From Pseudoscleropodium purum (Eukaryota > Streptophyta > Bryopsida > Hypnales > Brachytheciaceae): a stretch of 64,000 bases of DNA. The DNA lies in assembly GCA_963969395.1 (NCBI GenBank), contig OZ017795.1:25463063-25527062 (forward strand), in the 5' to 3' direction. The notes beneath the pieces were generated by a model that was given only the letters and a program-made list of their open reading frames with translations, ran no database searches and had not been told where the DNA came from. Below are positions 12,218 to 23,984 of the stretch, piece by piece. A program made the position numbers and the translations under genes. Within the stretch, counting starts at the first letter, position 1; every line of letters starts with the position of its first letter.

Positions 12218-12405
12218 CAGGGTTGACGAATCTCAACGTCCGCCCCAAAATAGCGTCCGTTTTCCGGATGTCCGGACGCACGGACACTAGCGGACGCAAC
12301 GTCCCTCCCGCCGTCAGAGGGCGGATGCGCGGGGCTGGGCGGACGGCCGGGGCGGTCGAGCGTACAGAGCAGATGGGGCGGACGGGGCGGACTTCGCATT
12401 GCCAT
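12218..12405 (+). repeat. Left terminus and subterminal CGGACG array
   Basis: The terminal CAGGGTTGAC is followed by GCCCCAAAATAG, GTCCGTTTTCCGGA and then dense CGGACG/CGTCCG repeats on both strands. The same block order opens the 242-bp MITE at 12602. Open frames over it are products of base composition. Confidence 0.85.
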
Positions 12406-12601
12406 TAGTCATTAGAAAATTTTATATTGTTATGTAATTTGAATGTTACACAATCAAAAATGAATGCATCCACGTAAAATAAGATGTACATATAAAAATA
12501 TTTTTATACGCAAATGAAAATATAGCATCTTTATATATAAATATATATGTATAAATAAAATACATGAAAACATAGTTCCAATATCACTATTGAATCCTAT
12601 A
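12406..12601. other. Short AT-rich spacer between terminus and MITE
   Basis: AT-rich with ATATAAAT-type runs. It contains no gene and ends in the MITE target site. Confidence 0.5.
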
Positions 12602-12843
12602 CAGGGTTGACGAATTTCAACGTCTGCCCCAAAATAGTGTCCGTTTTCCGGACGTCCGGACGCAGCGTCCCGACCGCCGTCGGAAAGCGGACGGGCAAGG
12701 CGGACGGACGGGGTGGACGGCCTGACCGCCCAGATCGTGCGGATCAGATCAGTCCGCGCGTTGATCGGACGGCCGTAATCGGGCGGACGGACAGGCGGAC
12801 GCTGCGAACACAGCGTCCACGTCCGGACGTCCTGTCAACCCTG
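12602..12843. mobile_element. 242-bp GC-rich MITE nested in the 11.9-kb element
   Basis: It starts CAGGGTTGAC and ends GTCAACCCTG, a perfect 10-bp inverted repeat. Flanking octamers are ATCCTATA (12594-12601) and ATTCTATA (12844-12851), a TSD with one change. Its interior is the same CCCCAAAATAG plus GTCCGTTTTCCGGA block and CGGACG array as the end of the host element. It is therefore very likely a deletion derivative moved by the same machinery. Confidence 0.9.
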
Positions 12844-12944
12844 ATTCTATACGATCTTTTTAAGATCTAAATCTTTCACATTCTTTTTTGTTTTTAAACA
12901 ATGAAAGGACCATTGTTTTTAAAAAACAAAATTCTCTTCAAATC

Positions 12945-15900
12945 CTACTTTCCACCGGATGGACCACTACCTTCTCCCAAAACAAAAGGAAAATCTGCTG
13001 TACCGAGGAATTTAGCAGATGATTGACGAGTTGACCATTGTTGACTTGGACGGACTATTCGCCCTCCAGATTGAACTTCGATGTCCACCTTATGAAATTG
13101 TTTCTTGGTTTCTAGAGAGAAGTCATTGTCCTCTTCACGCTTCCTTTTTTGTTTTCTTTTCGGTGATAAATCGGCTTTGTCTGCCTTCAAGGTTCTCAAG
13201 TTGCTCTCCACACGATCTACCATCGCTTGAACAACTTCATCATCTCCTTTCCCTTGCCATACTGTGAGGCAGTCTCCATCCAATAGGAAAGCCTTCCAAT
13301 GCCCTATGATATTGCTAATGCGCCTATCAAATGCTACTGCCACATCTACAGATGAATGTCTTGTGCTTGTTTGTCCATTTGTATCGTAGACAACACAAAC
13401 TTTTGTAGCCTCTTCCAACTTCGACAATAGAAGGGCCCTACCTACGAGGGTGTGGTCGTATGCCTTATACTGCTCATCGAACTCTTTTCCATGGTTCACC
13501 TCCACCCAACTGTCTTCTGGTCCTCTCTCTACTTTTTTATCTGGAAAACGAAAGAACTTTTCGTGTTGCAAGCTCCAATGTCCCCCCATATTGCGACAAA
13601 ACATTTCACGGGCCACGTCATCTACGATTCCTTGAGCCCGCAATTCCACCTCTCTATTGTGAGTCATCCACACATCCAAATCCAATGGTTGCTGAGATTC
13701 CTCGTACAAATCATGCCTCTGTTCATTTGCATTCCACCGGATTGGCTTCCTCCAATGTTGATAATTTTGAAATTTGTACGGCGCTTAATCAAGAGGAAGA
13801 TTCCAACGATTGTACTCGTGGTCTGGAGGCATAGCTTCCAAGATACCAAACATTTCGTAGAACCTAGCACTCAATGGACTACGACACTCGGCACACACCG
13901 AATGAATGAGTGATGCTTTCACAATGCAAGTGACATGGAAAGTGTGGCGATATTGACCCATGGTTACCGCACCTTCCGGTCCGAAGAGACCTTGGCAAAG
14001 GCTACAACAACCATCCAAGATTGGAGAGGCTGAATCACAAGCATGCACCACTCGCTTGTCTTTCACATTGATGTGTGCTGAAAGTGTGTTGTAAGGGACC
14101 CATCCTTCCTCTACTTCCAAGGCCCAATTGATGGGTGGAGCTTGGTCCTTCTTTGTGTGGTTTAACCGCTCAAACATGGCATCCATGTCTCCCCAACATG
14201 TGATCTCCGTATATCCCTTTGAAGGATGTTGGTCAAACATAGTCTTGAACCAACTCAAAGAGCTTTGAATGGCATCGCAATTTTCATTCGACTCCATTGC
14301 CAATGTTTGAAGATCTGCCATTGCTCGAGATACTACAGAGGGTCTGTCTTGGAGTCTTTGTACCCATGCTAACCATCGAGACTCCAAGCCGCTAGATGGC
14401 ATAAACTTCTCCAAATCCAAGCACAATTGCAATCGATTCAACTTGGATTCAACAATTCATTTTGCTTCAATTGCCTCCTCCAATTTATGCTTCAACTCTT
14501 CAAAGTCACAACTCTCCGTTTGCGTCTCCGCATTCACGTAAACGGATGAAAGTTTTTCCATTGATGGATGTTGTGTCGCTTTTAACATGCTCATGTCGTG
14601 ACTTTCTTGTACATTCACAATGGCAGGGTTGTCGCTTGCTTCGGCCTTATCAAAAGGAAGAGAGAGCTTATCTTCACTCTCTTGAGTCTCTTGACTGTCT
14701 CCGAGTACAATCACTGGTGAGATTGCAACCTCACTTGGATTTTTGGAGGTCCCTTGCAATTCTGCAATCCGTTTACGCATCTTCATCAACTCCTCCATTT
14801 GCCTTGATGATTGTTGATTTAAATGTTCAACCTCACTCTTCGAAGTCTTTAATTTCAACTCCAACACTTTGCACCTTGCTTCCACTCCTTCAAGGTCAGC
14901 AATTTTCTTCTCATATTCCACCAATTGTAGTATGTGAACATCTCTTTCTTCGAAAAGTGGTCTGAAAGTCTTCGTGAGATTCTGAAATGCTATAGCACCT
15001 TTCAACATCTCTGGTGCTATTAAAGAAAACTCCTTGGCCAAATTCATAAAAGTCGGAGCAACTCTCGCTAAAAATTCAGCTGACATCGTTATCTTGAAAG
15101 CTGTATCAAGTATATGTGCAACATCCTTTGGATCTGCAAGTGGACTCATTGGAATAGTAGTAGCACCATCATCGAGGTTCGACGATCCGCCTATTTCTTC
15201 ATGAAGGTTAGCAAACTGAACCGAGAGCTTCAAAAGATTTTCCAATTGTTTTTGATTTGGACATGTCTTACAAGATTCGATGTAGAGGACTTGGCAATGA
15301 CGTTGTAAACGGAAACTCCTCCGCCCACCTTTTACGCTCGGAACTCCATAATGAGGATATATTATCAATCGTCACGCCTTGTCCACGAGGCGTATGTACT
15401 TTGTCTTCTAAACTTAACGCTGGACTAGATTCAACGCCTTGATGCACAGGCGGAGATTTGTAGACCAAACTATCAAAACAATTGTTGGCTATCAGACTAT
15501 CAATTGTAGCATTAGCCTTTGCCACTTTTTCCGCCAAGACTTCGTCTACTTTACTTTTTGAAGTTTCCTCGCGTTCCGTGCAAATCTTGCCTTTGTTTAC
15601 AAACTCCGTTTGCGTTTGTGCCGCAACATTTGGTGTAAAGGTCAAACGCGTTGGAGCTGTGGAAAAGACTTCACCCTCCTGCGCCTCTACATCTTTCTCG
15701 ACATCTTTCCCCACATTTTTCGAAGAGCTTTCATTGATTGCTTTTGTTGGAGATTATACAGACCGTAATTCTTCGACATTTGAGGCTTTCTCCACACCAT
15801 CCGTTTTCACCTCAATAGTATTTTTAATACTTTTTTTGTTTCTCCCTCTGAATTGTACAAGTCGGGAATGTCCTTTTGATTGGCTTCAAGTAGAAGTGGG

Positions 15901-16343
15901 CAAGCTGTTGTCGTCGGAAACGTGCTCCAATTGATCTTGCGCTCTAATATAAATTCCGCGTAAACCATACACGCCACGCTATAATTAATATAGCCTTTGC
16001 TTCTGCGCTTGTTTCCGAATAGAACACGCCACACCTCCTCAAATCGATGGACAAAATGTTTGTTGTTGCAAGTCCATGGTTTACAACAAAAATCCCGTGT
16101 ATGACTCCTGTGCGACTCTTGAGGCCACAACTTGTCAATGTGGTACATTTTAACATAAGTCCTGCACATTTTTTATGTCCAATACTCCGCATCTTCATCT
16201 TCCCATCCGCTCTCTGCTTTAATTGTAGGGTCATTTAAAATGTCAAGCCGAAGGTCCTGCGTAGCCCCCTTCACTTTGCTTTTTTTCTTCACTTCGCTTC
16301 CCGGAGTCACCCCATCCATATTTCGATCACCTTCGCCGTTCAT
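12945..16343 (-). pseudogene. Broken CxxC / coiled-coil / RING-like transposon gene
   Basis: Reading leftward from ATG 16343 (MNGEGDRNMDG), the N-terminal part matches the plus-strand gene at 19694. The shared order is MC-x2-YVKM, KLW, Cys plus HF, R-x-L-F/G, NY-x-V, then AE-x2-L and DW. A central part (about 15330-14460) has coiled-coil-like heptads and two QTQT/ETQT segments. A RING-like cluster lies at about 14010-13880 (C-x2-C, H-x2-H-x2-C, C-x2-C). A Lys/Arg-rich tail ends near 12945. It is interrupted by TAA 16173-16175 (which takes the place of the first Cys of CxxC), TAA 15754-15756, TGA 14457-14459, TAA 13785-13787, and frameshifts near 15810 and 15270. Introns are an alternative for some breaks. 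Function unknown; possibly the mobility or regulatory protein of the family. Confidence 0.65.
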
Positions 16344-16555
16344 GATTGTCAATTGGATTCAATAATCAATTGAAGTGAATAAAAAAATCTCACGTGATAG
16401 TCAAAAGTGATGGCATCAACCGCAACACAGTAACACAAGATAGAGGACTCCAACTCTCCACCCCGTAGGAGCAACTAGCGCATAAAGCAATAGTAGCACA
16501 TCTAACTTGGCACCGAAGGAGAATTGAAGTGAGAAGAAATGAAAAGTCACTCCAC

Positions 16556-16800
16556 CCTTATAGCCGTCCGCCGCCGGACCTAGAGGCCGTCCGCCACCGG
16601 ACCTGCCCCGGACCGCGCGAAGCAGCCCCAAACCTCGCGTCCGCCGCGCGGACCGACGACGTCCACTTCGGCAGCGGACGCACCGTCCGTCCATCGCCCC
16701 GTCCGACCGCCCGGACTGTCCGCACTGTTTGCCTTCTGACGCCGTCCGCGCTTTGGACACGCCGACCGCCCCACTTAAACACTGACCGCCGACGGCATCT
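16556..16800. promoter_or_regulatory. CGTCCG/CGGACG array upstream of the minus-strand gene
   Basis: About 245 bp of dense CCGTCCG, GGCGGAC and CCGCCC motifs with GC content far above the flanks. It lies just over 200 bp ahead of ATG 16343. The same kind of array precedes both plus-strand genes. A promoter-type island or a transposase-binding array are both possible. Confidence 0.6.
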
Positions 16801-16809
16801 GCCCAGTTG

Positions 16810-18955
16810 TCAATTGGTGCATCCTATGAGGCCATTATTATTCAAAAAGAGCGGTAACATTTCAAAAATAAAACAGCCTTATAATCACTGCTAAATGAGG
16901 ATCAATGTAATTAGTTTGTCATTTTTTTTTTTTAAAATGTAAACCCTAAACCTTATACCCTAATTACCCTAAACTTTTTCTTTTCTCCCCTAAATTGTTT
17001 TACAAATGAGGGGAATGTGGTTAAGTTGAATATGTTTGAATTATTTACTGATATTATTCCTCTAAATAGGTTTTGAGAAGATCTGAAGATGGTGGGGATT
17101 TTTTTAAAGTTCATTAGGAAATCAAATGTTTTGCAAAAATAATCAATTCCATTTTCATTGTAAGCAAATGAAATTTAAAAAAAAGGCCCCAATACATAAT
17201 TAGAATAACAGTTAAATGGATTTCAACCTCATGATATTTAATGAAAGGTTGTGATTTCTCATTAAAAGTGCATCACGATCTTCAAATGAACATCGAGTCT
17301 TTCATATTTTTTAACGAAATTTTGATTAGATTTGAAAACAAAGAAAAAGAATCAATGTTTTAACTTTCAAATCATATATGGCTATATTTTTCCTTAAAAA
17401 CATAGAAAAATTCATTACTTGAGTTGGTTGAGTAGAATACATTATACATTTATACATGTGCTATATTTATTTTGAAGGGTAATTCCAATATTCTTATTTC
17501 AGATGTTTTTAAATATTAATTTTAAAAAAGAGGGTTCATTGTTTAAAGATCTAAAAAATTGACAAACATAATTTCTATTATAAATAGAAATTGAATTCGG
17601 AATTCGAATTTTGAAATGATTGAAATGAACAAGATATTGATTATAAAATATTTCTTTGTTTGAGTTTTCAAAATGAATTCACGAAACAATTGCAAACTTT
17701 TGAACTTAGGTATATGGTATTGTTTTTGGTTTGTACTTTGTAGAGTATAATATTTCCATTTTAATCCTAAATAAATGAAAAAATTCCACATGAATGAAAT
17801 GTTTCTATGTATTGTACAAAGATTTCTACCAATTATTATGATAATTAAATACATTGTTACATTTCATAAAATATTCTACATAGAAAAAAAAAATCATTTC
17901 AATTTTCAATCATGATAAACGATGTCTTCTACTCTTTCTGTTATATGTTCGTTTTGTATAACGTGTACATTATACAATCTTTGAGAGCAAGGTAGTTCAT
18001 TTTTGGCTCTCATTGAAATAGAAAATATATTTGTGTTTGGATTTTGAAATCATTATGTATTCTACGGTCTTGCAAGAATGCATCTTGTTTCTTCCTTTGA
18101 ATCCTTTTGATATTTTCTTTTTTTTCCTTTTTTTTCTGTCTCGTAGGGCTCTTATTATCTTGTTCTCTTCATTTGACCAGCCTATTTGGCTTGGCTCTTC
18201 GTTTTTTGTTTTTTTTAATGTAATGGTTCATGCATATGTTATAAAAAATATATATTATTTATCTAAATTAATATATTGATGAACAAACGCATAAAGGCAT
18301 TGAATGCTTTCACATTTAAAGTTATAAATCTATCATAAATCACTCTTGCAAATTTGAATGATTGAATTGAAAATTTGAAAATGTAATTACAAGAGCTTTC
18401 AATTCAATCAATTGCATAAATCATAAATGTTGAAATGCAACTCGTATAAGTTTAGCATCTATGAAGATTAATTCATGTCATCCACATGCAATTTTCCAAT
18501 TTAATAAAATGCAATTGAGTACTTCAATTTCTTTCTTTTCAATTCTCTAAGTAACATTCACTTCATATCTTTCTCTATTTGTTTATCTATTTTTTGGCAA
18601 CAAATAGAGAAACCATCTTTGTCTATATTTGCACATACATTCTTATTTGATTGATGAAGAATAGATCTTTGAAATATATAATCATTGATTTGTTCATGTT
18701 GATTTACCTAATATATATATATCATTAAAGAAGTATGAAAGACAAGATTGACAGATTGTGTTCGAATGTTGTTGATTTTGAAATGATTTAGTACTATATT
18801 ATTTATAAGAATATTATAATAGTGTTATGTTATAATATTTCTAAAACAATTGTAACAAATATTAAAATACATGCTAAGTTAGGTTTGTTAGCCTACCAAT
18901 TGTTCATTAGTAGACATAATTGTGTAGCCCTCTTAAATGAAACATTCAATATCTA
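16810..18955. other. AT-rich core of the 11.9-kb element
   Basis: This is the spacer between the two divergent gene blocks. Short A/T-rich frames have no recognisable content. No RNA gene or tandem repeat is evident. Confidence 0.5.
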
Positions 18956-19130
18956 ATATCTTACAATCCAAATGGTGGATTTGTCTAAAATTTTTTCCAC
19001 ATTTTTTCCAACTAATTTACTACAAGATCCTATGGTTACATATGCCCCAAAGTATTTTTCTTCTAAGACTTGATATTTGCATTACTATTGGCAGTTTTTA
19101 AGTGTTTTTAGTAAAAAGAACTTTACGGGT
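18956..19130 (+). repeat. Fragment of a dispersed AT-rich repeat
   Basis: It resembles 58245-58420. Shared blocks, in order, are CTTACAATC-like, TTTTTCCACAT, TACAAGATCC-like, GACTTGATATTTG-like and GGCAGTTTT. It probably represents a third insertion or a captured end. Confidence 0.6.
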
Positions 19131-19194
19131 TAAACATCTCTACCGTGAGATTTTGAAAAAGGAACAATTTCCTTCATTAGGTTTAGGGTTTAAG

Positions 19195-19480
19195 ATGAGC
19201 CGTCCGCCTTGTCCGCCCCGTCCGCCGCGATATCCGTCTGCCCGTCCTCCGTCCGCCCTATTTGCCCGATCCGGAGTCCGGCCTGTCCGGCCTGACCGCC
19301 CCGATACCCGTCCGCCCTGTCCGTCCGATCGGGCGTCCACCCTGTCCGCTCCGATACCCGTCCACCCCGGTACGGCCATCCGCCCGGTTATGGCCGTCCG
19401 ATTGACACGCGGACTGATGTGGTCCGCATGATCTGGACGTCCGCCTCGAGGCGTCTGCATATATATATGGGGAGGCGGAC
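19195..19480. promoter_or_regulatory. CGTCCG/CGGACG array upstream of the CxxC/GSY gene
   Basis: GC-rich array (CCGTCCGCC, CCGATACCCGTCC units) ending about 210 bp before the ATG at 19694. A TATATATA stretch sits at 19460-19470. Its position matches the arrays before the other two genes of this element. Confidence 0.6.
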
Positions 19481-19693
19481 GGCTCATTCCGAACAATTGT
19501 TCTCTTTTGGAGTGGGCGGACCAATGCATTGAAAGCTCTATGCGTCCCTTCCGCTTTGAGTGAATGATTGTTGTGGCATTGTTACAAATTTTCACAAAGT
19601 TCACGCTTGTAAAATTTTAATTAATTAATTAAATAAAAATTTTGGTTCTTAAGCTTTCTAATTGTTTCATTCTCTTTGCTTCAGCTTTATCAT

Positions 19694-20954
19694 GCCGAAA
19701 GATAGAACACCCAAAAAAAATAGTCGAAAGGGAAGACCCCAATTGTTCGATTGGGATGCTTGGGCCGATCTATTGTGCGTGGGTGAACCGGGATGGGAAG
19801 AAGAACCAACAAGAGTGTGGGATTGCTCAATGTGCAAGAAGTATGTAAAAATGACTTACATTCAAAAACTTTGGCAACGTGAACGTGTAGAGCACCAAGC
19901 GCCACGTTGGGAAGGACAAATGTCTACGTGCCAAAGTGAGCACTTCAAACAACGATACACACATGTGCATCGAGTTCTTGGCATTAAAAGCGCCAAACCA
20001 AATATAATGAATTATAATGTTATGGCAATGGTTTGGGCAGAGATTGTACTCCACAAGGACGTGGACTGGCGTACCGCTACAGGTCACAATGTGGAGAACT
20101 ATACGCGCACGGATGCCGTTATAGATACACAGTGGAGGGGCGCAAGCGATTGCATGCCAGAGTGGTCCAATTGAGGTTATTTACAACAACCTTCAATTGT
20201 TCTTCGAGATGCTGAAGATGCGTGGACAGATGACGATGATGACGATGATATGCAAGCACCTGTCACATTTGGAGTTAGATACGAGCGGGTAGAAGAACGA
20301 GAACGAATTGAATTCGAACAACAAATGCAAGAGGCAACACACAAAAGCCTTCAAGATCGTGGACGGCAAGATAGGCATGGTGGGTCCTACGGACATGAAC
20401 ATGGAACGCGAGAATCTGAACATAGAAGAGGTGGTTCATACTCTGGTTACAATCCTCAAAATAGATATGAAGGTGGAAGAGGGAGCTATGGATCCACGCA
20501 TTATGGTGGTTCAAGTGCAGTTAGTTCTCGTTATGGCACTCCCCCTGAAATTGGCTCTCTAGGTAGGACAGGTAGCTATGGCAACACGCACTATGGTAGG
20601 TCTACTGAATCTGGTTCATATTATACGACGCCCACTCAAGTGGGCTCCGAAGGTAGTGGAGGAAGCCATGTAACCCCGCAGTATAATTGCTCTTTTCACG
20701 GAAGCGCCCAATACTATTCGGAATCAACTAGAAGTGATTCATATGGGCATCATGGGGCCTCTTATTACGGGGCTTCAAATGAAAGAGGATCAGAGCCTAC
20801 TACTCCGGTTCCTCCTCCCACTTTTGGAGGTTCAAATTATGGACAAGGAGGTGCACCGAGTGGATATCACGGAAACTACGGAGGTGGTCCGTTCAATGGA
20901 GTACAAAGAAGAGGCAACGGTCAACAATTTGAGTCCGATTCAGATTCTGAATAA
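19694..20954 (+). pseudogene. CxxC domain protein with Gly/Ser/Tyr-rich tail, one in-frame stop
   Basis: One frame runs from ATG 19694 to TAA at 20954, broken only by TGA 20172-20174. It starts MPKDRTPKKNSRKGRP, a basic, AT-hook-like N-terminus, then DCSMCKKYVKM and a C-x5-HF segment that could bind zinc. This block is shared with the broken minus-strand gene. After the stop come an acidic run (seven Asp), an E/R/Q-rich helix and about 200 residues rich in Gly, Ser and Tyr (GGSYSGY, GRGSYGSTHYGG). Such tails are typical of disordered, condensate-forming proteins. Replacing TGA by CGA (Arg) would give about 420 residues. It could be a DNA-binding protein of the transposon, but no family is recognised. 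An alternative is two separate products. Confidence 0.6.
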
Positions 20955-21549
20955 AAAAACATGCAAGTATATATAGTGAGCATGTATTTGCTCGATTTTC
21001 TCATTTTTACTCTCACGACAAGTATAGAGCACTAGATTGGTAGAAGTAGTACAAAATTTTAAATGAATAGAACAATTTTGAACAACAATTTTGTTCACTT
21101 TTTCAAAAAGTGTTGTGTAATAGTGTACACCAAGTATGTATGTAGGCAAGCATATTGTTGAAGACATCATTGTATTATTTTATAATAGCGTTGATGTATA
21201 CGGCTATAAGCGACTTTGATAAATAATAAAAATATGAAGAAGAAATGTAATTTTGTAAGAGCCATATTATGTCTATTTTTGAATTTAGCATTCGAAGTTA
21301 AATATGTACTAGCATGGTCTGTATTTTGAAATTATTGTTGTGTGTTTATTACATTTAGAAACTCGTAAATGATATAAATGTATTTCTAATTAATTTATGA
21401 AAGATTAAAGTATTTGAATATTTGAAATTTTTTTATTTTTCATTCAACGATTGCTAAAAACTAAAATGATTTCTTATTCGTATGAAGAAATGCCCAAATT
21501 AGACAATTAGTGGTTCTTCTTTAGATTCTATTTTCAAATATGAAAAATA

Positions 21550-21900
21550 AATCGGATCGGGCGGACGCTTGATTTGTCTGCTCGTGCCTGTCCGATCGGG
21601 CGGACGGTTTGGGGCCGTCCGATGAAGCGGACGGGCCGTCCGCCGCGACCCGTCGGATCGGGCGGACGCCAGATTTGTCCGCCCGTGGCCGTCCGATCGG
21701 GCAGACGCGGCTGTAGGGTTTCGGGGAGGCGGATGGCTGATGCGTCCGCCAGCCGCGGCCCGTCCGATCAAGCGGACGGTTTGGGGCCGTCCGATGGGGC
21801 GGACGGCAGATTTGTCCGCCCATGGCCGCCCGATCGGGCGGACGGTTTGGGGCCGTCCGCGCCTCAATAAGATGGGCGGACGGGCCGTCCGCATTGTCAC
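21550..21900. promoter_or_regulatory. CGGACG array upstream of the kinase-like gene
   Basis: About 350 bp with two to three diverged units of about 95 bp (GATCGGGCGGACGGTTTGG, CCGTCCGATG, AGATTTGTCCGCCC). It ends about 190 bp before the kinase start codon. The unit is palindromic in parts (CCGTCCGATCGGGCGGAC). The long frames over it are compositional. Confidence 0.65.
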
Positions 21901-22084
21901 TTTTGCTTTGCCCCTTGTGAATTCAAGGTGGAGCAGAGAGCTTGGTGGTTCATCCTCCATTGGCTCCTTTCCGAGGCAAGGCAAGAGTGGTTTATTGGGG
22001 CCCCCTTGTTGCCAATTTTTTTAACACTTGCGCGTGAATTCACATTTAAATTAGAAAATTTGATCTATATCAATTTCATTTGTC

Positions 22085-23581
22085 ATGATGCCGAAGGGGA
22101 AGAAGAAGGTTGCGAAGCTTAAACATGGAGAGGGACCATCAAACTTGGAAGTAGCTTGCCAAAGTCCTTCGGAAGAATGCAAGAAATTCATGATCGAGCG
22201 CATCGTTCAATTTTATGAATCGAAAACAACATTGTCTTTAAACAATAAGTACATCAGATATCAAGAGGAGTGCGTGTCTAAATTCAAGGTAGACATGACA
22301 CAGATGTTGTTGGATGCATTGAATGTGGCAAAGTGGCATGACGAAATGCATAAAACGTACTTCACCAAATGTTTGGAGAACAAGGTTCATGACACTTTGT
22401 GGAATTCCAAAGTCATTTTGGTTAAATATGGCAAGGAATATCGACCCAATGACGCCCAGTTTGAAGAAGTGATTCTGAAAGCGGACTTGTTTAAGGGGCG
22501 ATGTGCTCCATTCGCCAAAAAGTACAATCGAGTTGATTCAATTGGTTGGTGGAAAAGCAATGATGGAATTGCTGAAGCGGAAAGGACCAAACGGCACCTC
22601 ATAACACTTCCAAATACAGCACGCGTAATTGCTGTTGATGATAGAACGATGAGAGGTGGATATGCAACGATTCGAAAGGTTCGTATTGAAGGATGTCCAG
22701 GAATACTTCTTTATTGGGAGTTTGCGGCAAAGAAATCCATTCACCACCAAACTCGACCCGATCTTGCAAAGTTAGAACATCAAAACGAATCAATGGCTGT
22801 TCGAATTTCACACGCGGGTGTGATACGATTTGCTGCAGTGCACGGAACGACGTGTGAAGGTTATGCGTATTGGTGGAATGGTGGAACTCTTCGACAAATG
22901 TTGAATGTGGATAAGGACTATCCAGACAACATTCAAATCCATTTGATGTATACAAATTCAACCAAAGAGGAGGTTGTAAAAGCTCACCGTTTAGGGCGAT
23001 ATCGGAAGAAGCGCACGAAGTTGACATGGGCGTTTATGCATATAATGTATGCAGTGCATCTTGCTGGACATTTGCACAATGATCTTTCTCCGGACAACAT
23101 CTTGTTGCATTTTCCAGAGGATGAGTCACGTGTGTACATTGGAGTTTGCGATTGGGGCATGACCACCTTAGCTTCTCAACCAATGAAGTCTTTGTACACA
23201 TTTACATCAGCAAATGAGATGAAACAGACTTTGCAGAGGAGATGGTGGGTGGATCCACATATTGCATATTTGCATAAAGCAGGTGCAGATGTGGAAGTCA
23301 TTCCGATGTATTCACATAAGTCGGAAGAGTATGCCATTCGAAAAATTGCTCGGCGGATGAATGGAAACAACATGTCAGAGGCGTATTTCAACGTGCTACG
23401 AAAAACACCTAGTGCGACACAATTTGCCTTTCATGACTTTGCAAAAGTGTTTTATGCTTACTTGAAGCGCATTTCTTCGAAGACTGACGATGAAAATACT
23501 AGTTTGGCCCATGTGATTATGCGATTTTCTAATACATATCGTTGGTCGATGCCAGATGAACATTTCCGCCATTTATATTAG
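22085..23581 (+). CDS. Protein-kinase-like protein carried by a transposon (498 aa, intact)
   Basis: An uninterrupted frame from ATG 22085 (a second ATG follows at once) to TAG 23581. The C-terminal two thirds follow the protein kinase fold: a Gly-rich loop GGYATI (191-196), a Lys in FAAKK (213-217), a hinge-like YAYWWNGGTL (260-269), a catalytic loop HNDLSPDNIL (331-340) and CDWGM (355-359) in place of DFG. The key Asp and Asn of the catalytic loop and the metal-binding Asp are present, so activity is plausible, although HRD is HND and DFG is DWG. The first 180 residues are not recognised. It does not look like a normal plant receptor or MAP kinase. It is the only intact long gene in the element, with its own GC-rich upstream array. 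Substrate and role are unknown. Confidence 0.85.
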   Translation: MMPKGKKKVAKLKHGEGPSNLEVACQSPSEECKKFMIERIVQFYESKTTLSLNNKYIRYQEECVSKFKVDMTQMLLDALNVAKWHDEMHKTYFTKCLENKVHDTLWNSKVILVKYGKEYRPNDAQFEEVILKADLFKGRCAPFAKKYNRVDSIGWWKSNDGIAEAERTKRHLITLPNTARVIAVDDRTMRGGYATIRKVRIEGCPGILLYWEFAAKKSIHHQTRPDLAKLEHQNESMAVRISHAGVIRFAAVHGTTCEGYAYWWNGGTLRQMLNVDKDYPDNIQIHLMYTNSTKEEVVKAHRLGRYRKKRTKLTWAFMHIMYAVHLAGHLHNDLSPDNILLHFPEDESRVYIGVCDWGMTTLASQPMKSLYTFTSANEMKQTLQRRWWVDPHIAYLHKAGADVEVIPMYSHKSEEYAIRKIARRMNGNNMSEAYFNVLRKTPSATQFAFHDFAKVFYAYLKRISSKTDDENTSLAHVIMRFSNTYRWSMPDEHFRHLY

Positions 23582-23984
23582 ATTGGTAGTGCAGAAGTAG
23601 TAGTTGAATACTTGAATAGGTTATATAGGCATTAAAAATTAATTTAGAAATATAGAGTTGGAATGAAAAAAATTATATGTGTAATTAGCCAAATGTGCAC
23701 AATGTATGGTATTCTACATTAAATTGAATACATTTTGCCCATATTGATTGTGTTTGTATTTGTGTTGATCTTGATTTTTTAAATAGTATATATATATATT
23801 TGAAGTCACAAATTTTTTTAGTTTGCCTTTTGAAAATGAATTGGAATTTTTTCATACTTTCAAGACTATCATGGACTCGTGGTCAAACTTTATAATCTTT
23901 CAACTTATGAGAAACATTGTTTTACTAACAAATCGCGAACCATTGCACTTCATTTAACATTTAATTGTTTAAAGATTAAGGGAG
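23582..23984. other. 3' flank of the kinase-like gene
   Basis: AT-rich with no ORF of note. It probably contains the 3' UTR and polyadenylation region. It leads into the right subterminal array. Confidence 0.5.

Noticed and set aside
12202..12408. ORFs across the CGGACG arrays (also at 16416-16894, 19102-19604, 21499-22024)
   Set aside because: High GC with few stop codons opens several overlapping frames on both strands; Arg/Gly/Pro/Asp composition follows the repeat.
12945..13709. C-terminal part of the minus-strand gene as a hAT transposase
   Set aside because: No hAT dimerisation motif or BED finger was seen. Only the 8-bp TSD points to hAT, and other superfamilies share that length.
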